Assembly (NCBI GenBank): GCA_904502235.1
Contig: CAJGDP010000017.1
Span: forward strand, 1-38,584
Direction of reading: 5' to 3'
From: an uncultured Bacteroidaceae bacterium
GTDB lineage: Bacteria > Bacteroidota > Bacteroidia > Bacteroidales > Bacteroidaceae
DNA length: 38,584 nt
Made by a program: the position numbers and the translations under genes
Shown: positions 21,378 through 30,437 of the stretch, piece by piece
Numbering within the stretch: the stretch's first letter is position 1
Layout of the letters: the number at the start of each line of letters is the position of its first letter
Notes under the pieces: model-generated
The model's database searches: none
What the model was told of the DNA's origin: nothing
The model's input: the letters and a program-made list of their open reading frames with translations, nothing else

Positions 21378-24300
21378 ATGAATCGTATACTATCAGTTTT
21401 CTTGTTTTGGATGCTTTCTGTTTATGCTTATGCACAAAGCGACTATGACCAGAAAACAAATATTCCAACAATTTATATCGAGACATTCGGTAATCAATCT
21501 ATCACAAGTAAGACAGATTACATTTATGCGACAATGGTGTATGTTGCCGGAACAGACACTGTACGATACGATTCAATGCAGATAAGGGGACGTGGCAACT
21601 CCACATGGAATCTTGCCAAAAAGCCATATCGCATAAAATTCAAAAAATCGACAAAATTCTTGGGAAAAGGTTATGCAAAGAACAAAAGCTGGACACTGCT
21701 GGCTAATCATGGCGACAAAACCTTCTTGAGAAATGCCGTAACATCCAAGATGGGTGAATTCCTTGGACTTCCTTTCAATCCGGCAGCTCAATTTGTGGAC
21801 CTTGTTCTGAATGGGACATATTTGGGCAATTATCAGGTGTCGGACCAGGTAAATGTTGACAACAAGAGGGTTGAAATCTTTGAACAGGATTATAATGCGA
21901 CACCTACAGATGATATTTCCGGCGGATATCTGCTTGAAATAGACGGCTTTGCAACTTCTGAACCAGAATATTTCAGGACAAGCAAAAGTCTGCTTGTAAC
22001 AATAAAATCACCCGATGAGGATTATATCAATTCATCGCAGAAGAGTTATATAAATGACTATCTCAACAACTTCGAGAGTCTGTTATTCAGCACCAATTTT
22101 ACAGACTCCATTGAAGGTTATCGTGAATTGTTGGATTCTGCGACAGCAATTCCTTGGTATATCGCTACCGAATTGAGTGCCAATGTCGATGGTTTCTGGA
22201 GTACATATATATACAAGGATAAGAATGACCCTAAAATATATTTTGGTCCATTATGGGATTATGACATTGCATACAACAACTGCAATCGTGCCGGTGATGT
22301 TACAAATGCAAGCATGGTTGACAAAGGATTTGGCAGCGACTTGACAAAAATATGGGTGAAGCAACTGATTAAAGACCCTTGGTTCAACAATGCTGTAAAT
22401 GATGCTTGGAAAAAGAAAATAGACGATGGCCTGGAAGATTATCTGTGTAATTATATCGACAGCATGGCAGAAGTGCTGGATTCTTCTCAACAATTGAATT
22501 ATAAACGATATTCCATTAATACCAGAGCCTATAATGAGATATATCTATACTCAACATACGACGACTATATAAATCAGCTCAAAAGTTTCATAAGGAACCA
22601 TGCGCGTTATTTGACCACCCTTTTCGCAAATCGCCATGGTGTTACAACAGGCGAAGGTGGCGATGGAGGTAACAACGGCGGTGAGACCGAAGAACCGGAT
22701 GTTTTACACCCGTTTGAACTTAACAGCTCCTATTACTATCGTATATATAACAGAGGTACCAACATGGTGCTTGACATCGATGATAACAAGAAAGTTGTAA
22801 TGTACTCTCCTGTATATGACAAGAACACCCAGCTTTGGAAAATAGAAAAAGTTGGAGATTATTATCGTTTGGTAAATAGAGCCGAAGAGCAGGCTTTCAA
22901 TGATCCTTCCACCAAAATTTCAACCCAACTTAATCTTGCCGAAATCAATGATGGTGACATGAGACAGTTATGGCAGTTTGTGGTTGTAAACGAAAATGAA
23001 AACTATAATATAATTAATGTAGAAACAGATTATGCTATAAACAATAGCGGTGGAAGCAGTGCTGAAGGAAACAAAGTAATCAGCTATACCAATGATGAAA
23101 GAAATTCGGTCAGCAACAACAGACAATGGCGCATCGTTCCGGAAGAACTAATTCCCGACTATATCCCTGACGAAGTAAAAGAGATATTGAACACCACAAT
23201 TGAAGAGGCTGAAACATTCTTGTCTTCGTTGAATAATTGGGAGATTGGTGATGCGCCTTTCTGTCATGATGCCACAAAAATTGAAATCTTGCGTCAAATG
23301 ATTGCCGATGCGCGTAATTTTGAATCTACTGTCGCCGATGATTACATACTGCTGAATGTTAATTTGGCAGAGCAACTTGCCGAAGTACAAAAGGTGAATA
23401 TACCTTCTGAAACTCAACAATACATATTGAAACATACCGCTTCAGGCTATGTCCTGAACTTGGCTACAGAGTTGACAAGCCTGCAGGAATATGATAAAGA
23501 GAGTGGCGAACAACACTTTATAATAGAACAAATTGGCGATAACGACAAAGTATCTATAAAATCAGCAGACGGTCTGTATTTATCACTTGGAACCAGTAAT
23601 TCATGGCACATGTTTGGCTATGAGAATTTCACCACCATAGCAAGAGCCGGGTTTGAAATTGAACCGATGAACGGATTTTATCGTATCAGTACAACAAACG
23701 GTCTTTTAGGAACAACATATTCAGAGCTGAATTCAAAAGTCTATGGCGACAAACAGGCTGCGAATTATAGTGATTGGATTCTTGAAGAAGTGGAACAATC
23801 TCTTGAAGAAGAACTTGAATCAAAGAAAGCAGAATTAAACGCACTTCTTGAAGAGGCTAAAGACATTTTGACAAATATTCAGGAATCATGGATTGGAGAA
23901 GCGCCATTGCAAATGTCTGCCGACAATATTAATGCATTAAAGGATATAATCGATGATATTGAAACAACTGTATATACAACAATTGATGAATATATCGAGA
24001 TTATTGCACTATTGAGTGAAGCTTTGGAAAAATGTTCAATCCTCAATATGCCAAACCAGGATAAACTATATTATCTACGCCATGCAAGCGGTCTCAATTT
24101 ATCTTGTACAAGTGGAGCAACTATTGAAGAAGTTATTGATGGAGATTTAGAACAATGCTTTACATTCAGGGCTGTTGAGGGAGAGAAGAACTGTTATAAT
24201 ATAATGAATAATGGTACATATTTATGTGTCTATCCTTATGATGACAGCATTTTCATGTTCTCCGATACCCCTTATGGTGAAAACGGACGTTTTGTAGTAA

Positions 24301-24713
24301 CCCAGGTTGGTGAAAACAGTTTCACCCTATCAAGTAAAGTAGGACTCGTCGGTCCCCAAAATGTAGAGGCAGGAGAGACCATATATCCAAATGCTCCCGT
24401 AGAAAATGCCGTTTGGACAATAGTTGAAGCTAAGGAGAAAAACGAAACAGGCATTGCTGATTATGCTTATGAACAGAATGTCGATTATGCACTTCGCTAT
24501 GACAAAGAACGTCAGGTAATAGGTTTTGTCTCTTTTGAAATACAGGAATTGAGAACTGTCGACGTATGTATTTATACAGTAGGAGGTCGTCTGCTATATA
24601 CATTTAAAGGCACTCAAGAACAATCTTTGGCAGAATTACCTGCAGGTACATACATCATCAAATGGAATTGGGCAGGACGCTGCCATAATATCAAATTCAG
24701 AAAGGAAAGATAG
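21378..24713 (+). CDS. Secreted CotH-kinase-family protein with repeated beta-trefoil-like modules and a T9SS sorting domain
   Basis: A 1111-residue exported protein. A signal peptide (MNRILSVFLFWMLSVYAYAQ) leads into a CotH domain (about 28-420) with IRGRGNSTW, LLANHGDKTFLRN and GPLWDYDIAYNN, the last giving the catalytic-type Asp pair. A Gly/Glu linker near 430-445 follows. Then come three ricin/beta-trefoil-like segments (about 446-590, 685-815 and 905-1025), with two helical FIVAR-like modules between them (about 595-680 and 815-895) that share W-IG-AP motifs. The last about 75 residues (RTVDVCIYTVGGRLLY ... LPAGTYIIKW) match a type A T9SS C-terminal sorting domain, implying surface release or attachment. 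CotH proteins phosphorylate proteins in spores; the role in this group is unknown. A strong terminator follows. Confidence 0.88.
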   Translation: MNRILSVFLFWMLSVYAYAQSDYDQKTNIPTIYIETFGNQSITSKTDYIYATMVYVAGTDTVRYDSMQIRGRGNSTWNLAKKPYRIKFKKSTKFLGKGYAKNKSWTLLANHGDKTFLRNAVTSKMGEFLGLPFNPAAQFVDLVLNGTYLGNYQVSDQVNVDNKRVEIFEQDYNATPTDDISGGYLLEIDGFATSEPEYFRTSKSLLVTIKSPDEDYINSSQKSYINDYLNNFESLLFSTNFTDSIEGYRELLDSATAIPWYIATELSANVDGFWSTYIYKDKNDPKIYFGPLWDYDIAYNNCNRAGDVTNASMVDKGFGSDLTKIWVKQLIKDPWFNNAVNDAWKKKIDDGLEDYLCNYIDSMAEVLDSSQQLNYKRYSINTRAYNEIYLYSTYDDYINQLKSFIRNHARYLTTLFANRHGVTTGEGGDGGNNGGETEEPDVLHPFELNSSYYYRIYNRGTNMVLDIDDNKKVVMYSPVYDKNTQLWKIEKVGDYYRLVNRAEEQAFNDPSTKISTQLNLAEINDGDMRQLWQFVVVNENENYNIINVETDYAINNSGGSSAEGNKVISYTNDERNSVSNNRQWRIVPEELIPDYIPDEVKEILNTTIEEAETFLSSLNNWEIGDAPFCHDATKIEILRQMIADARNFESTVADDYILLNVNLAEQLAEVQKVNIPSETQQYILKHTASGYVLNLATELTSLQEYDKESGEQHFIIEQIGDNDKVSIKSADGLYLSLGTSNSWHMFGYENFTTIARAGFEIEPMNGFYRISTTNGLLGTTYSELNSKVYGDKQAANYSDWILEEVEQSLEEELESKKAELNALLEEAKDILTNIQESWIGEAPLQMSADNINALKDIIDDIETTVYTTIDEYIEIIALLSEALEKCSILNMPNQDKLYYLRHASGLNLSCTSGATIEEVIDGDLEQCFTFRAVEGEKNCYNIMNNGTYLCVYPYDDSIFMFSDTPYGENGRFVVTQVGENSFTLSSKVGLVGPQNVEAGETIYPNAPVENAVWTIVEAKEKNETGIADYAYEQNVDYALRYDKERQVIGFVSFEIQELRTVDVCIYTVGGRLLYTFKGTQEQSLAELPAGTYIIKWNWAGRCHNIKFRKER

Positions 24714-24724
24714 CTAAAAAAAGG

Positions 24725-24760
24725 AATCAGTGTCGCTTACCTTGGTAAGCGACACTGATT
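24725..24760. terminator. Bidirectional terminator between the CotH and LOG-family genes
   Basis: The two arms, 24725-24741 and 24744-24760, are perfect 17-bp complements (AATCAGTGTCGCTTACC and its reverse), giving a very stable hairpin between convergent genes. TTTTAATAA extends to the right. Confidence 0.9.
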
Positions 24761-24792
24761 TTAATAACAAAATGCAATGTATGGAATAACCG

Positions 24793-25896
24793 TCATTCAA
24801 AATCCATTATCGCACGCTCCGCATCAGCCGGTGTGTCAGCCAACGAGAGAATCAGATTCCTGTACCCACCTCTCTGTTGCAAAGACTGCAGCAACGGGTA
24901 AACAGGAAACTGTTTACACCAATATTCACTGTCAAGAAAAACCATAGGGCTTTCATAACCGAATGTGCGGTAATGGTTCTGCGCTGCATCCTGGAATATC
25001 TCCTGCATCGTACCAGCACTGCCGGGAGAGTATATCACCCCACCCTTTGCAATGGCAAGCAACATATCCTCGCGAATGCTATTATCGAAATACTTTGTTA
25101 TGTGAGTTGCAAAAGGGGCTGCAGGCTCATGACCATAGAACCAGGTGGGTATTCCCACACTAGGCACATCACTCACTCGTGGCAACTTATCCATAAGTGC
25201 AAATGCCGAAGAGAGCCACTCCTTATCATTGTACGACGGAGCATGGTCTATCAACATCAAAGCGTCGTCAACAACCGCATCGTTACGCCCGGCAAGCCAT
25301 ACACCAAGATGAGCCGCCTCCATTGCACCCGGACCACCGCCAGTGAGCATAAGATATCCTTGCTCGGCAAGATGCTTTGCTATAAGCACCACCTTGCGGT
25401 AGTTTTCATCTGTGCGCAAGAGAGCATGTCCACCCATCACTGCCACCACCTTGCGCTCATCATAACGGGAGAGGAAATCGTGCAGTGCATCGCTCATCGA
25501 GTGGTCGTGCAACGAACGTGCAAGTGTCTCGGAAATATCGGCTGCCTGCTTACCGCATTTCATATAATGTCTGTATATGCGCGTATCATAACACTGCTCA
25601 AAGGTGTCGGGACAGCGATAGTCGTAGCCCGCATATAGTGTAGCAGCTGTGTACAGTTTTGCTGGGAAAGCATTGAACGGCACAGGCAACTTGGGTAACA
25701 CGTAGCAATTGGGTGCAAGACCGGCACGCATCGCATCGGGCATCGAACAGCCAAAGAAAATACAATCCTCAAAGCGGCAGTGGAGCGCATTTCGTCCAAA
25801 ATCAATATTCTGGAAAGCATAATGCCTGAGCACCGCCCCAGGCACAATCAACAGCAATAGAGCATCATAATTCTCTATTTCAATGTATTTGTTCAT
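24793..25896 (-). CDS. LOG-family (lysine decarboxylase-like Rossmann) protein
   Basis: A 367-residue protein. The C-terminal two thirds form a LOG/TIGR00725-type Rossmann domain: VVAVMGGHALLR, LTGGGPGAMEAAHLG (nucleotide/phosphate binding) and SPGSAGTMQEIFQDA, equivalent to the PGGxGTxxE motif. LOG proteins are nucleoside 5'-monophosphate phosphoribohydrolases; plant and actinobacterial members release free cytokinins. The N-terminal about 130 residues (YIEIENYDALLLLIVPGAVLRHYAFQ...) are an extension outside the core domain that I do not recognise. The ATG at 25896 is used; an in-frame start at 25938 is a TTG within an AT-rich upstream region. It is a single gene with terminators on both sides. 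Bacterial substrate unknown. Confidence 0.8.
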   Translation of the reverse strand: MNKYIEIENYDALLLLIVPGAVLRHYAFQNIDFGRNALHCRFEDCIFFGCSMPDAMRAGLAPNCYVLPKLPVPFNAFPAKLYTAATLYAGYDYRCPDTFEQCYDTRIYRHYMKCGKQAADISETLARSLHDHSMSDALHDFLSRYDERKVVAVMGGHALLRTDENYRKVVLIAKHLAEQGYLMLTGGGPGAMEAAHLGVWLAGRNDAVVDDALMLIDHAPSYNDKEWLSSAFALMDKLPRVSDVPSVGIPTWFYGHEPAAPFATHITKYFDNSIREDMLLAIAKGGVIYSPGSAGTMQEIFQDAAQNHYRTFGYESPMVFLDSEYWCKQFPVYPLLQSLQQRGGYRNLILSLADTPADAERAIMDFE

Positions 25897-25961
25897 AGTA
25901 AATCTCTTTGCATTGGCTAATATACAAACAAATAGCAAATAAATTCAAGCTTTTACAAATA

Positions 25962-26005
25962 AAAACAGAACCAGATATATGAAATCATATACCTGGTTCT
26001 GTTTT
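25962..26005 (-). terminator. Terminator of the GH35 gene
   Basis: The arms 25962-25982 and 25985-26005 (AAAACAGAACCAG... and ...CTGGTTCTGTTTT) form a 21-bp hairpin. Its one mismatch is a G-U pair on the minus-strand transcript. It begins 13 bp after the GH35 stop. Confidence 0.85.
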
Positions 26006-26017
26006 AAACTATTGTAT

Positions 26018-28330
26018 TTACTCGTACAAGAAGAACTGTGGGCGACCGTAAAGGCGGAAATCCTTTATGCAGCCCGGCATATCAACATTGCGTGGAAGAA
26101 TGCGGAAACCTTTGACTGTGCGGATATTGCCCAAGTCCACAATAATCTGATGTGGCAATGGTTTTACATCCTTGCGCCATGCTGAGTGCCAATATGTGCC
26201 GTCATCACCGTCAATCAAGCACTCGGCAACACCCTCGCCAAGAGCCTCGGTGTTCACAAAGACTACATTCCATTTATCCTTGTTGATGACATTACCGTTC
26301 TCGTCGAGCAGTTCAATCTCGCTAATACAAGAGTGCTTGCCATCGTATGTGCTCTGAATATCGATGCACAGGTGACGCAGTGTCTTGATGCCATCGAAGG
26401 TAAACTCCTGCCAACCGTTCTTTTTCTCGACTGTACCCTTGAAGATGCCGTCATACTCATCCAGGATTGGCACGCGGTTATAGTCGCGTGTGGTATTGAA
26501 GGCATTCTTGTCGGGACCAAGTACATTGAGAATAGGTTTGTCTACACCGCAGAGTGTACGCTTGCCGGTGTACTCCATCTCAAAGACAACAATCTCGTTC
26601 TCACCCTCCTTGAGCCATGGAGCAGGCAGATACATTGTCTGTTGCGGACCAATACCCCAGAACTTGCCGAGCGACTTGCCGTTTACCCAAACGGCACCCT
26701 TGCCCCAACCTGTCATGTCAACGAAGGTATCGCCAACCTTATCAATGGTAAATGTACCGCGGTAGAAACCGGGAAGGTTACCCTCATAACGTAGTTTTGG
26801 GAACTTGAATTTCTTGACATCGGCACGATGCAAAGGCAAGCCTGTTGTTGTCCAGCCGGTAAGCTCCTTTCCATTTAAGGTTACATTCTTTGTAATACCC
26901 TTTAGATTATTTACAAGGTCTTTTCCATAGTTTACACGACCACCGTTCTCAACAAGGATTTCGAGAACAGAATTCGGTTCGGTAACATTAAGCACGATAC
27001 TGTTCTGATGGAAGCGGCGGTCGATACTACCAACCACCTTACCGTTGAGAATTACCACAGCATAGTCGCGCAGTTCATTAAGCACGAGTTTTCCACTGTC
27101 AGGAACAGCGACAGTAGTCTGATAGTGCAAGTAGCCATAATCCTGCTTCATTGCCTCGAATGTAAGCGGACGCTCCGACTCGACCTTATTGCCGTACGCA
27201 ATTGACAATGGTGCCCATTCTGTGAGTTCAACCTCGGCAAATGTTGTTGTCGGATTGTCGGCAGGAACCGGAGGAAGTACCTTGCCTTCGGGAAGATTCT
27301 TCTGAATGACTTCACGGAATGCGTGGTACTTGGGATAAGCATTTCCATATTCACCGAGCGGTGCATCATAGTCGTAGCTTGTGGGTTGTGGCTCGTATGA
27401 ACCGTTGTTGGTATTTGCGCCATTGGTATAATGGAAGTTTGTTCCACCATGGAACATATATATACTTACAGATACATCGTGGCTGAGCATCCAGTCGAGC
27501 TGTTCAGCAGGTCGCTCATAATTTACAGCAGAATGTGGCAATCCCCACACATCGAACCATGCTGGATAGAACTCTGCCACGAAATAAGGACCACCGGGAT
27601 AGAAACGGTCGATTGAACGCATGATATCATCACCCACTGCACCGTTTACAGTTGGCAGAATACCGGGAATATATCCGTTAGGCATCTGTCCCGAACCGTC
27701 ACAGGTCATGAGCGGTACATTAAAGCCGGCATTCTTAATCAGTTCAGCCATCTTTCCAAGATATACCTTGTCGTTGCTGTATGAGCCGTACTCGTTTTCA
27801 ACCTGTACCATGATTATGTTACCGCCATTGGTAACAGTGTGTGGTGCAAGCTGCTCACCAAGCGCATTGAGGTAACGTTCGCAGGCTGCAAGAAACGCTG
27901 GGTTATCGCTACGCCAGACAAGTGATGAGTCGTTCTGCAACCAATAGGGGTAACCACCGAAATCAAATTCGGCACACACATATGGACCTGGGCGAAGAAG
28001 CACGAACAATCCCTCTTCTTCGGCTATCTCTACAAAACGGGCGATATCAGCCTGTCCTTCGAAGTTGAATTCACCGGGTTGCGGTTCATGAACAGCCCAG
28101 AAGACATAAGCCGAAATGGTATTCAAACCCATAGCCTTTGCACGTTGCATACGGTCGCGCCAGTACTCCACCGGAATACGCGGATAATGCATCTCACCAC
28201 AGATTAACTGCACTTTCTCGCCATCATAGAGAAATTTGCCGTCTTTAATCTCAAATGTATGAAATTTCTTGCTACAGCCCACAAATACGAAAGCCGCAAC
28301 AAGCAAAATTAAAAAAAGACCTTTTTTCAT
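26018..28330 (-). CDS. GH35 beta-galactosidase lipoprotein with C-terminal discoidin-like domain
   Basis: A 770-residue glycoside hydrolase family 35 enzyme that removes terminal beta-galactose from glycans. The lipoprotein signal is MKKGLFLILLVAAFVFVGC, with lipidated C19. The catalytic TIM barrel contains GEMHYPRIPVEYWRDR, RPGPYVCAEFDFGGYPYWL, the acid/base E180 in VENEYGS and the nucleophile E253 in AEFYPAWFD. Jelly-roll domains follow (about 400-640), with GWGKGAVWVNGKSLGKFW. The last about 130 residues resemble a discoidin/F5-F8 type carbohydrate-binding domain (HSAWRKDVKPLPHQIIVDLG). No SusC/SusD genes are adjacent, so it is not in a typical polysaccharide-utilisation locus here. It begins 33 bp after the DUF5715 gene and may be co-transcribed with it. 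Confidence 0.93.
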   Translation of the reverse strand: MKKGLFLILLVAAFVFVGCSKKFHTFEIKDGKFLYDGEKVQLICGEMHYPRIPVEYWRDRMQRAKAMGLNTISAYVFWAVHEPQPGEFNFEGQADIARFVEIAEEEGLFVLLRPGPYVCAEFDFGGYPYWLQNDSSLVWRSDNPAFLAACERYLNALGEQLAPHTVTNGGNIIMVQVENEYGSYSNDKVYLGKMAELIKNAGFNVPLMTCDGSGQMPNGYIPGILPTVNGAVGDDIMRSIDRFYPGGPYFVAEFYPAWFDVWGLPHSAVNYERPAEQLDWMLSHDVSVSIYMFHGGTNFHYTNGANTNNGSYEPQPTSYDYDAPLGEYGNAYPKYHAFREVIQKNLPEGKVLPPVPADNPTTTFAEVELTEWAPLSIAYGNKVESERPLTFEAMKQDYGYLHYQTTVAVPDSGKLVLNELRDYAVVILNGKVVGSIDRRFHQNSIVLNVTEPNSVLEILVENGGRVNYGKDLVNNLKGITKNVTLNGKELTGWTTTGLPLHRADVKKFKFPKLRYEGNLPGFYRGTFTIDKVGDTFVDMTGWGKGAVWVNGKSLGKFWGIGPQQTMYLPAPWLKEGENEIVVFEMEYTGKRTLCGVDKPILNVLGPDKNAFNTTRDYNRVPILDEYDGIFKGTVEKKNGWQEFTFDGIKTLRHLCIDIQSTYDGKHSCISEIELLDENGNVINKDKWNVVFVNTEALGEGVAECLIDGDDGTYWHSAWRKDVKPLPHQIIVDLGNIRTVKGFRILPRNVDMPGCIKDFRLYGRPQFFLYE

Positions 28331-28363
28331 AGTTAGTAATATGTTTTTATTCGGATTTCCGCT

Positions 28364-29044
28364 CTACTTCCTGACGGTTATATGAAAGCATGCCTGCTTT
28401 ACCTCGTGCTTCACATAGCAACGTCCCTGCTTTTTAAGATCGCGCAACACTTCGGCAAGCACAGCCTTAAGATGCGCCTGATTCGCATCCTTTCCCTCAT
28501 CATCGTGCTTTACGAATCTCTTGTATGAAATATCCACAGTTGTTCCGTAGCAATGCACCGAACGTTGGGAAGCATTTATATTGCGCTTAGTAAGTTTCTT
28601 TACATCTTCATCGGTTCTGAGCACCGAAGAGACGAGTACACTGTAAGGAGGAAGATGTTTGTTTCTTAAAGAATCCTGAAAGGCATTGCCGATATCGTGC
28701 AGAAGGTCTACAGCCTCCTTTACAAGAAAAGGTGAGGAATGGGTGAGTTTGTCAACCACATAAGGCTCACCGAAACGCAACGGACCGCCTATCATATAGA
28801 GTTTCTTGGAAGCTCCGGTTATTTCTTCTCTGGAGGCAAGAGGTTTGATACCTACGCTTTGGGCAGCCTTAAGGTGCGTATCGTTCATATCATTGAACTC
28901 GCGGTTGCAATTCCAATATACTATTCTGTTGGGTTTGGACTTTGTCTTTGGCTCTTCATCGGCTGTATAACCGCCCTTATCGCCCGAACATGAGAGCAAC
29001 ATGCAGGCAACAGGAAACATTGATATAAACAAAAGGCGGTTCAT
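28364..29044 (-). CDS. DUF5715-type lipoprotein with peptidase M15-like motif
   Basis: A 226-residue lipoprotein. The signal is MNRLLFISMFPVACMLLSC followed by SGDKGG. The C-terminal half contains SSVLRTDEDVKKLTKRN and HCYGTTVDISY, which resemble the SxHxxGxAxD metal-site pattern of M15 D,D-carboxypeptidases. This supports the DUF5715 family and a role at peptidoglycan. The HxxGxxxD pattern is kept, but full metal coordination (a later His pair) is only tentatively visible (KHEVKQACFHITV). The ATG at 29044 is used; an in-frame start at 29068 is a TTG inside the -7 element. It lies upstream of the GH35 gene on the same strand and downstream of the argH terminator. Confidence 0.78.
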   Translation of the reverse strand: MNRLLFISMFPVACMLLSCSGDKGGYTADEEPKTKSKPNRIVYWNCNREFNDMNDTHLKAAQSVGIKPLASREEITGASKKLYMIGGPLRFGEPYVVDKLTHSSPFLVKEAVDLLHDIGNAFQDSLRNKHLPPYSVLVSSVLRTDEDVKKLTKRNINASQRSVHCYGTTVDISYKRFVKHDDEGKDANQAHLKAVLAEVLRDLKKQGRCYVKHEVKQACFHITVRK

Positions 29045-29065
29045 TCTATAAATCCGTGATTGCCA

Positions 29066-29073
29066 CAAAGGTA
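29066..29073 (-). promoter_or_regulatory. -7 element for the DUF5715 gene
   Basis: The minus strand reads TACCTTTG, an exact TAnnTTTG, 21 bp upstream of the ATG at 29044. The upstream region overlaps the argH terminator and has no clear TTG at the right spacing. Confidence 0.5.
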
Positions 29074-29081
29074 TAAATAAA

Positions 29082-29108
29082 CGGGCAAAAACCCATAAGG
29101 CTTGCCCG
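29082..29108 (-). terminator. Terminator of the arginine operon
   Basis: CGGGCAA (29082-29088) pairs with TTGCCCG (29102-29108), 26 bp after the argH stop on the minus strand. TTTATTT follows. Confidence 0.75.
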
Positions 29109-29134
29109 AATATTTCACAGAAGGTGCTATAATA

Positions 29135-30430
29135 TTAAAGATTCATCTGTTCAAGCACACGTTGCATCTTCTCGGCAATATAGTGGTTACACAGATTGCC
29201 TATACTGCCCTCGTGGGTGTGATGCACCTCTTTTGTAGGTTTGTACTCGCCACGTTGCACCTGCATGCCCACTTCGCGATAGGCATCGCGGAAAGGCATA
29301 CCGTCCAAAGCCAAACGGTTTACATCCTCAACAGTGAAAAGATAATCGTATCTGCTATCGGAAAGGATATCGGCATTGACACGGATGTGCTGCAACATGA
29401 AATCACACATGTCAATACATGAGCATATCTCTGTTGTTGCCGGGAAAATTATATCCTTCAGCAGCTGCAGGTCGCGGTGATAGCCCAAAGGAAGATTTGC
29501 GGTGAGCAACGAAATCTCATTAGGCACAGCCTGCAGACGGTTGCATTTGCCACGCATTATCTCGAACACATCGGGATTCTTCTTATGAGGCATGATGCTT
29601 GAACCTGTTGTAAGTTCGTCGGGGAAACTTATAAAACCGAAGTTCTGACACATGAACAGACAGACATCCATAGCCATTTTCCCAAGTGTTGACGCAAGAG
29701 CCGCTATTGCATAAGCAACTGTACGTTCTGTCTTTCCGCGGCTCATCTGTGCCGCCACGACATTGTAATGCAGATTGCCGAAATTCAGAAGCTCGGTTGT
29801 CATTCTACGATTCAACGGGAACGATGAGCCGTAGCCTGCCGCCGAGCCAAGCGGATTCTGATTAGCCACATTATACGCGGCAAGCACCAGCTGCATATCA
29901 TCGACAAGCGATTCGGCATAGGCTCCGAACCATAAGCCGAACGACGACGGCATAGCCACCTGCAAATGGGTATATCCTGGCATCAGAACACCGGCATGCT
30001 CGTTGCTCAACTGTTGCAGACGATTGAACAAAGCAACGACATGGTTGGCAAGGTTCTTCATCTCATCGCGCAAGAAGAGCTTCAAATCAACAAGTACCTG
30101 GTCGTTACGCGAACGTCCTGAATGTATTTTCTTGCCCACATCGCCAAGTTTGCGTGTAAGCATAAGTTCAACCTGGGAATGGACATCCTCAATACCCTCT
30201 TCTATTATAAATTCGCCGCGTTCTGCAGTAGCCTTTATCTCTTCCAGGGCTTCAAGCAGAACAGCAAGTTCGTCAGCCTGGAGCAGACCAATGCTCTCAA
30301 GCATGCGGATATGAGCCATAGAGCCTTCAACATCATACTTGGCAAGCCTCAGATCCAGTTCCCGGTCGCGCCCTACAGTAAATTCCTCAATCAATTTATC
30401 GGGTTCAAAACCCTTGCTCCACAGTTTCAT
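29135..30430 (-). CDS. argH: Argininosuccinate lyase
   Basis: A 431-residue fumarase/aspartase-superfamily enzyme that splits argininosuccinate into arginine and fumarate, the last step of the pathway. The family signature GSSIMPHKKNPD is intact (catalytic Ser loop), as are HSGRSRNDQV and GYTHLQVAMPSSFG. The protein is slightly shorter than the E. coli enzyme (about 457). It is the last gene of the eight-gene arginine operon, 7 bp after argE', and is followed by a terminator. Confidence 0.96.
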   Translation of the reverse strand: MKLWSKGFEPDKLIEEFTVGRDRELDLRLAKYDVEGSMAHIRMLESIGLLQADELAVLLEALEEIKATAERGEFIIEEGIEDVHSQVELMLTRKLGDVGKKIHSGRSRNDQVLVDLKLFLRDEMKNLANHVVALFNRLQQLSNEHAGVLMPGYTHLQVAMPSSFGLWFGAYAESLVDDMQLVLAAYNVANQNPLGSAAGYGSSFPLNRRMTTELLNFGNLHYNVVAAQMSRGKTERTVAYAIAALASTLGKMAMDVCLFMCQNFGFISFPDELTTGSSIMPHKKNPDVFEIMRGKCNRLQAVPNEISLLTANLPLGYHRDLQLLKDIIFPATTEICSCIDMCDFMLQHIRVNADILSDSRYDYLFTVEDVNRLALDGMPFRDAYREVGMQVQRGEYKPTKEVHHTHEGSIGNLCNHYIAEKMQRVLEQMNL

Positions 30431-30437
30431 ATCAAGA

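Noticed and set aside
24877..25638. 253-codon plus-strand open frame
   Set aside because: Antisense to the LOG-family gene, which has clear motifs. The frame is rich in His/Cys, as expected for a reverse-strand shadow.
26018..29044. Polysaccharide-utilisation locus around the GH35 gene
   Set aside because: No SusC/SusD pair, sensor or transporter is present; the only partner is a DUF5715 lipoprotein.
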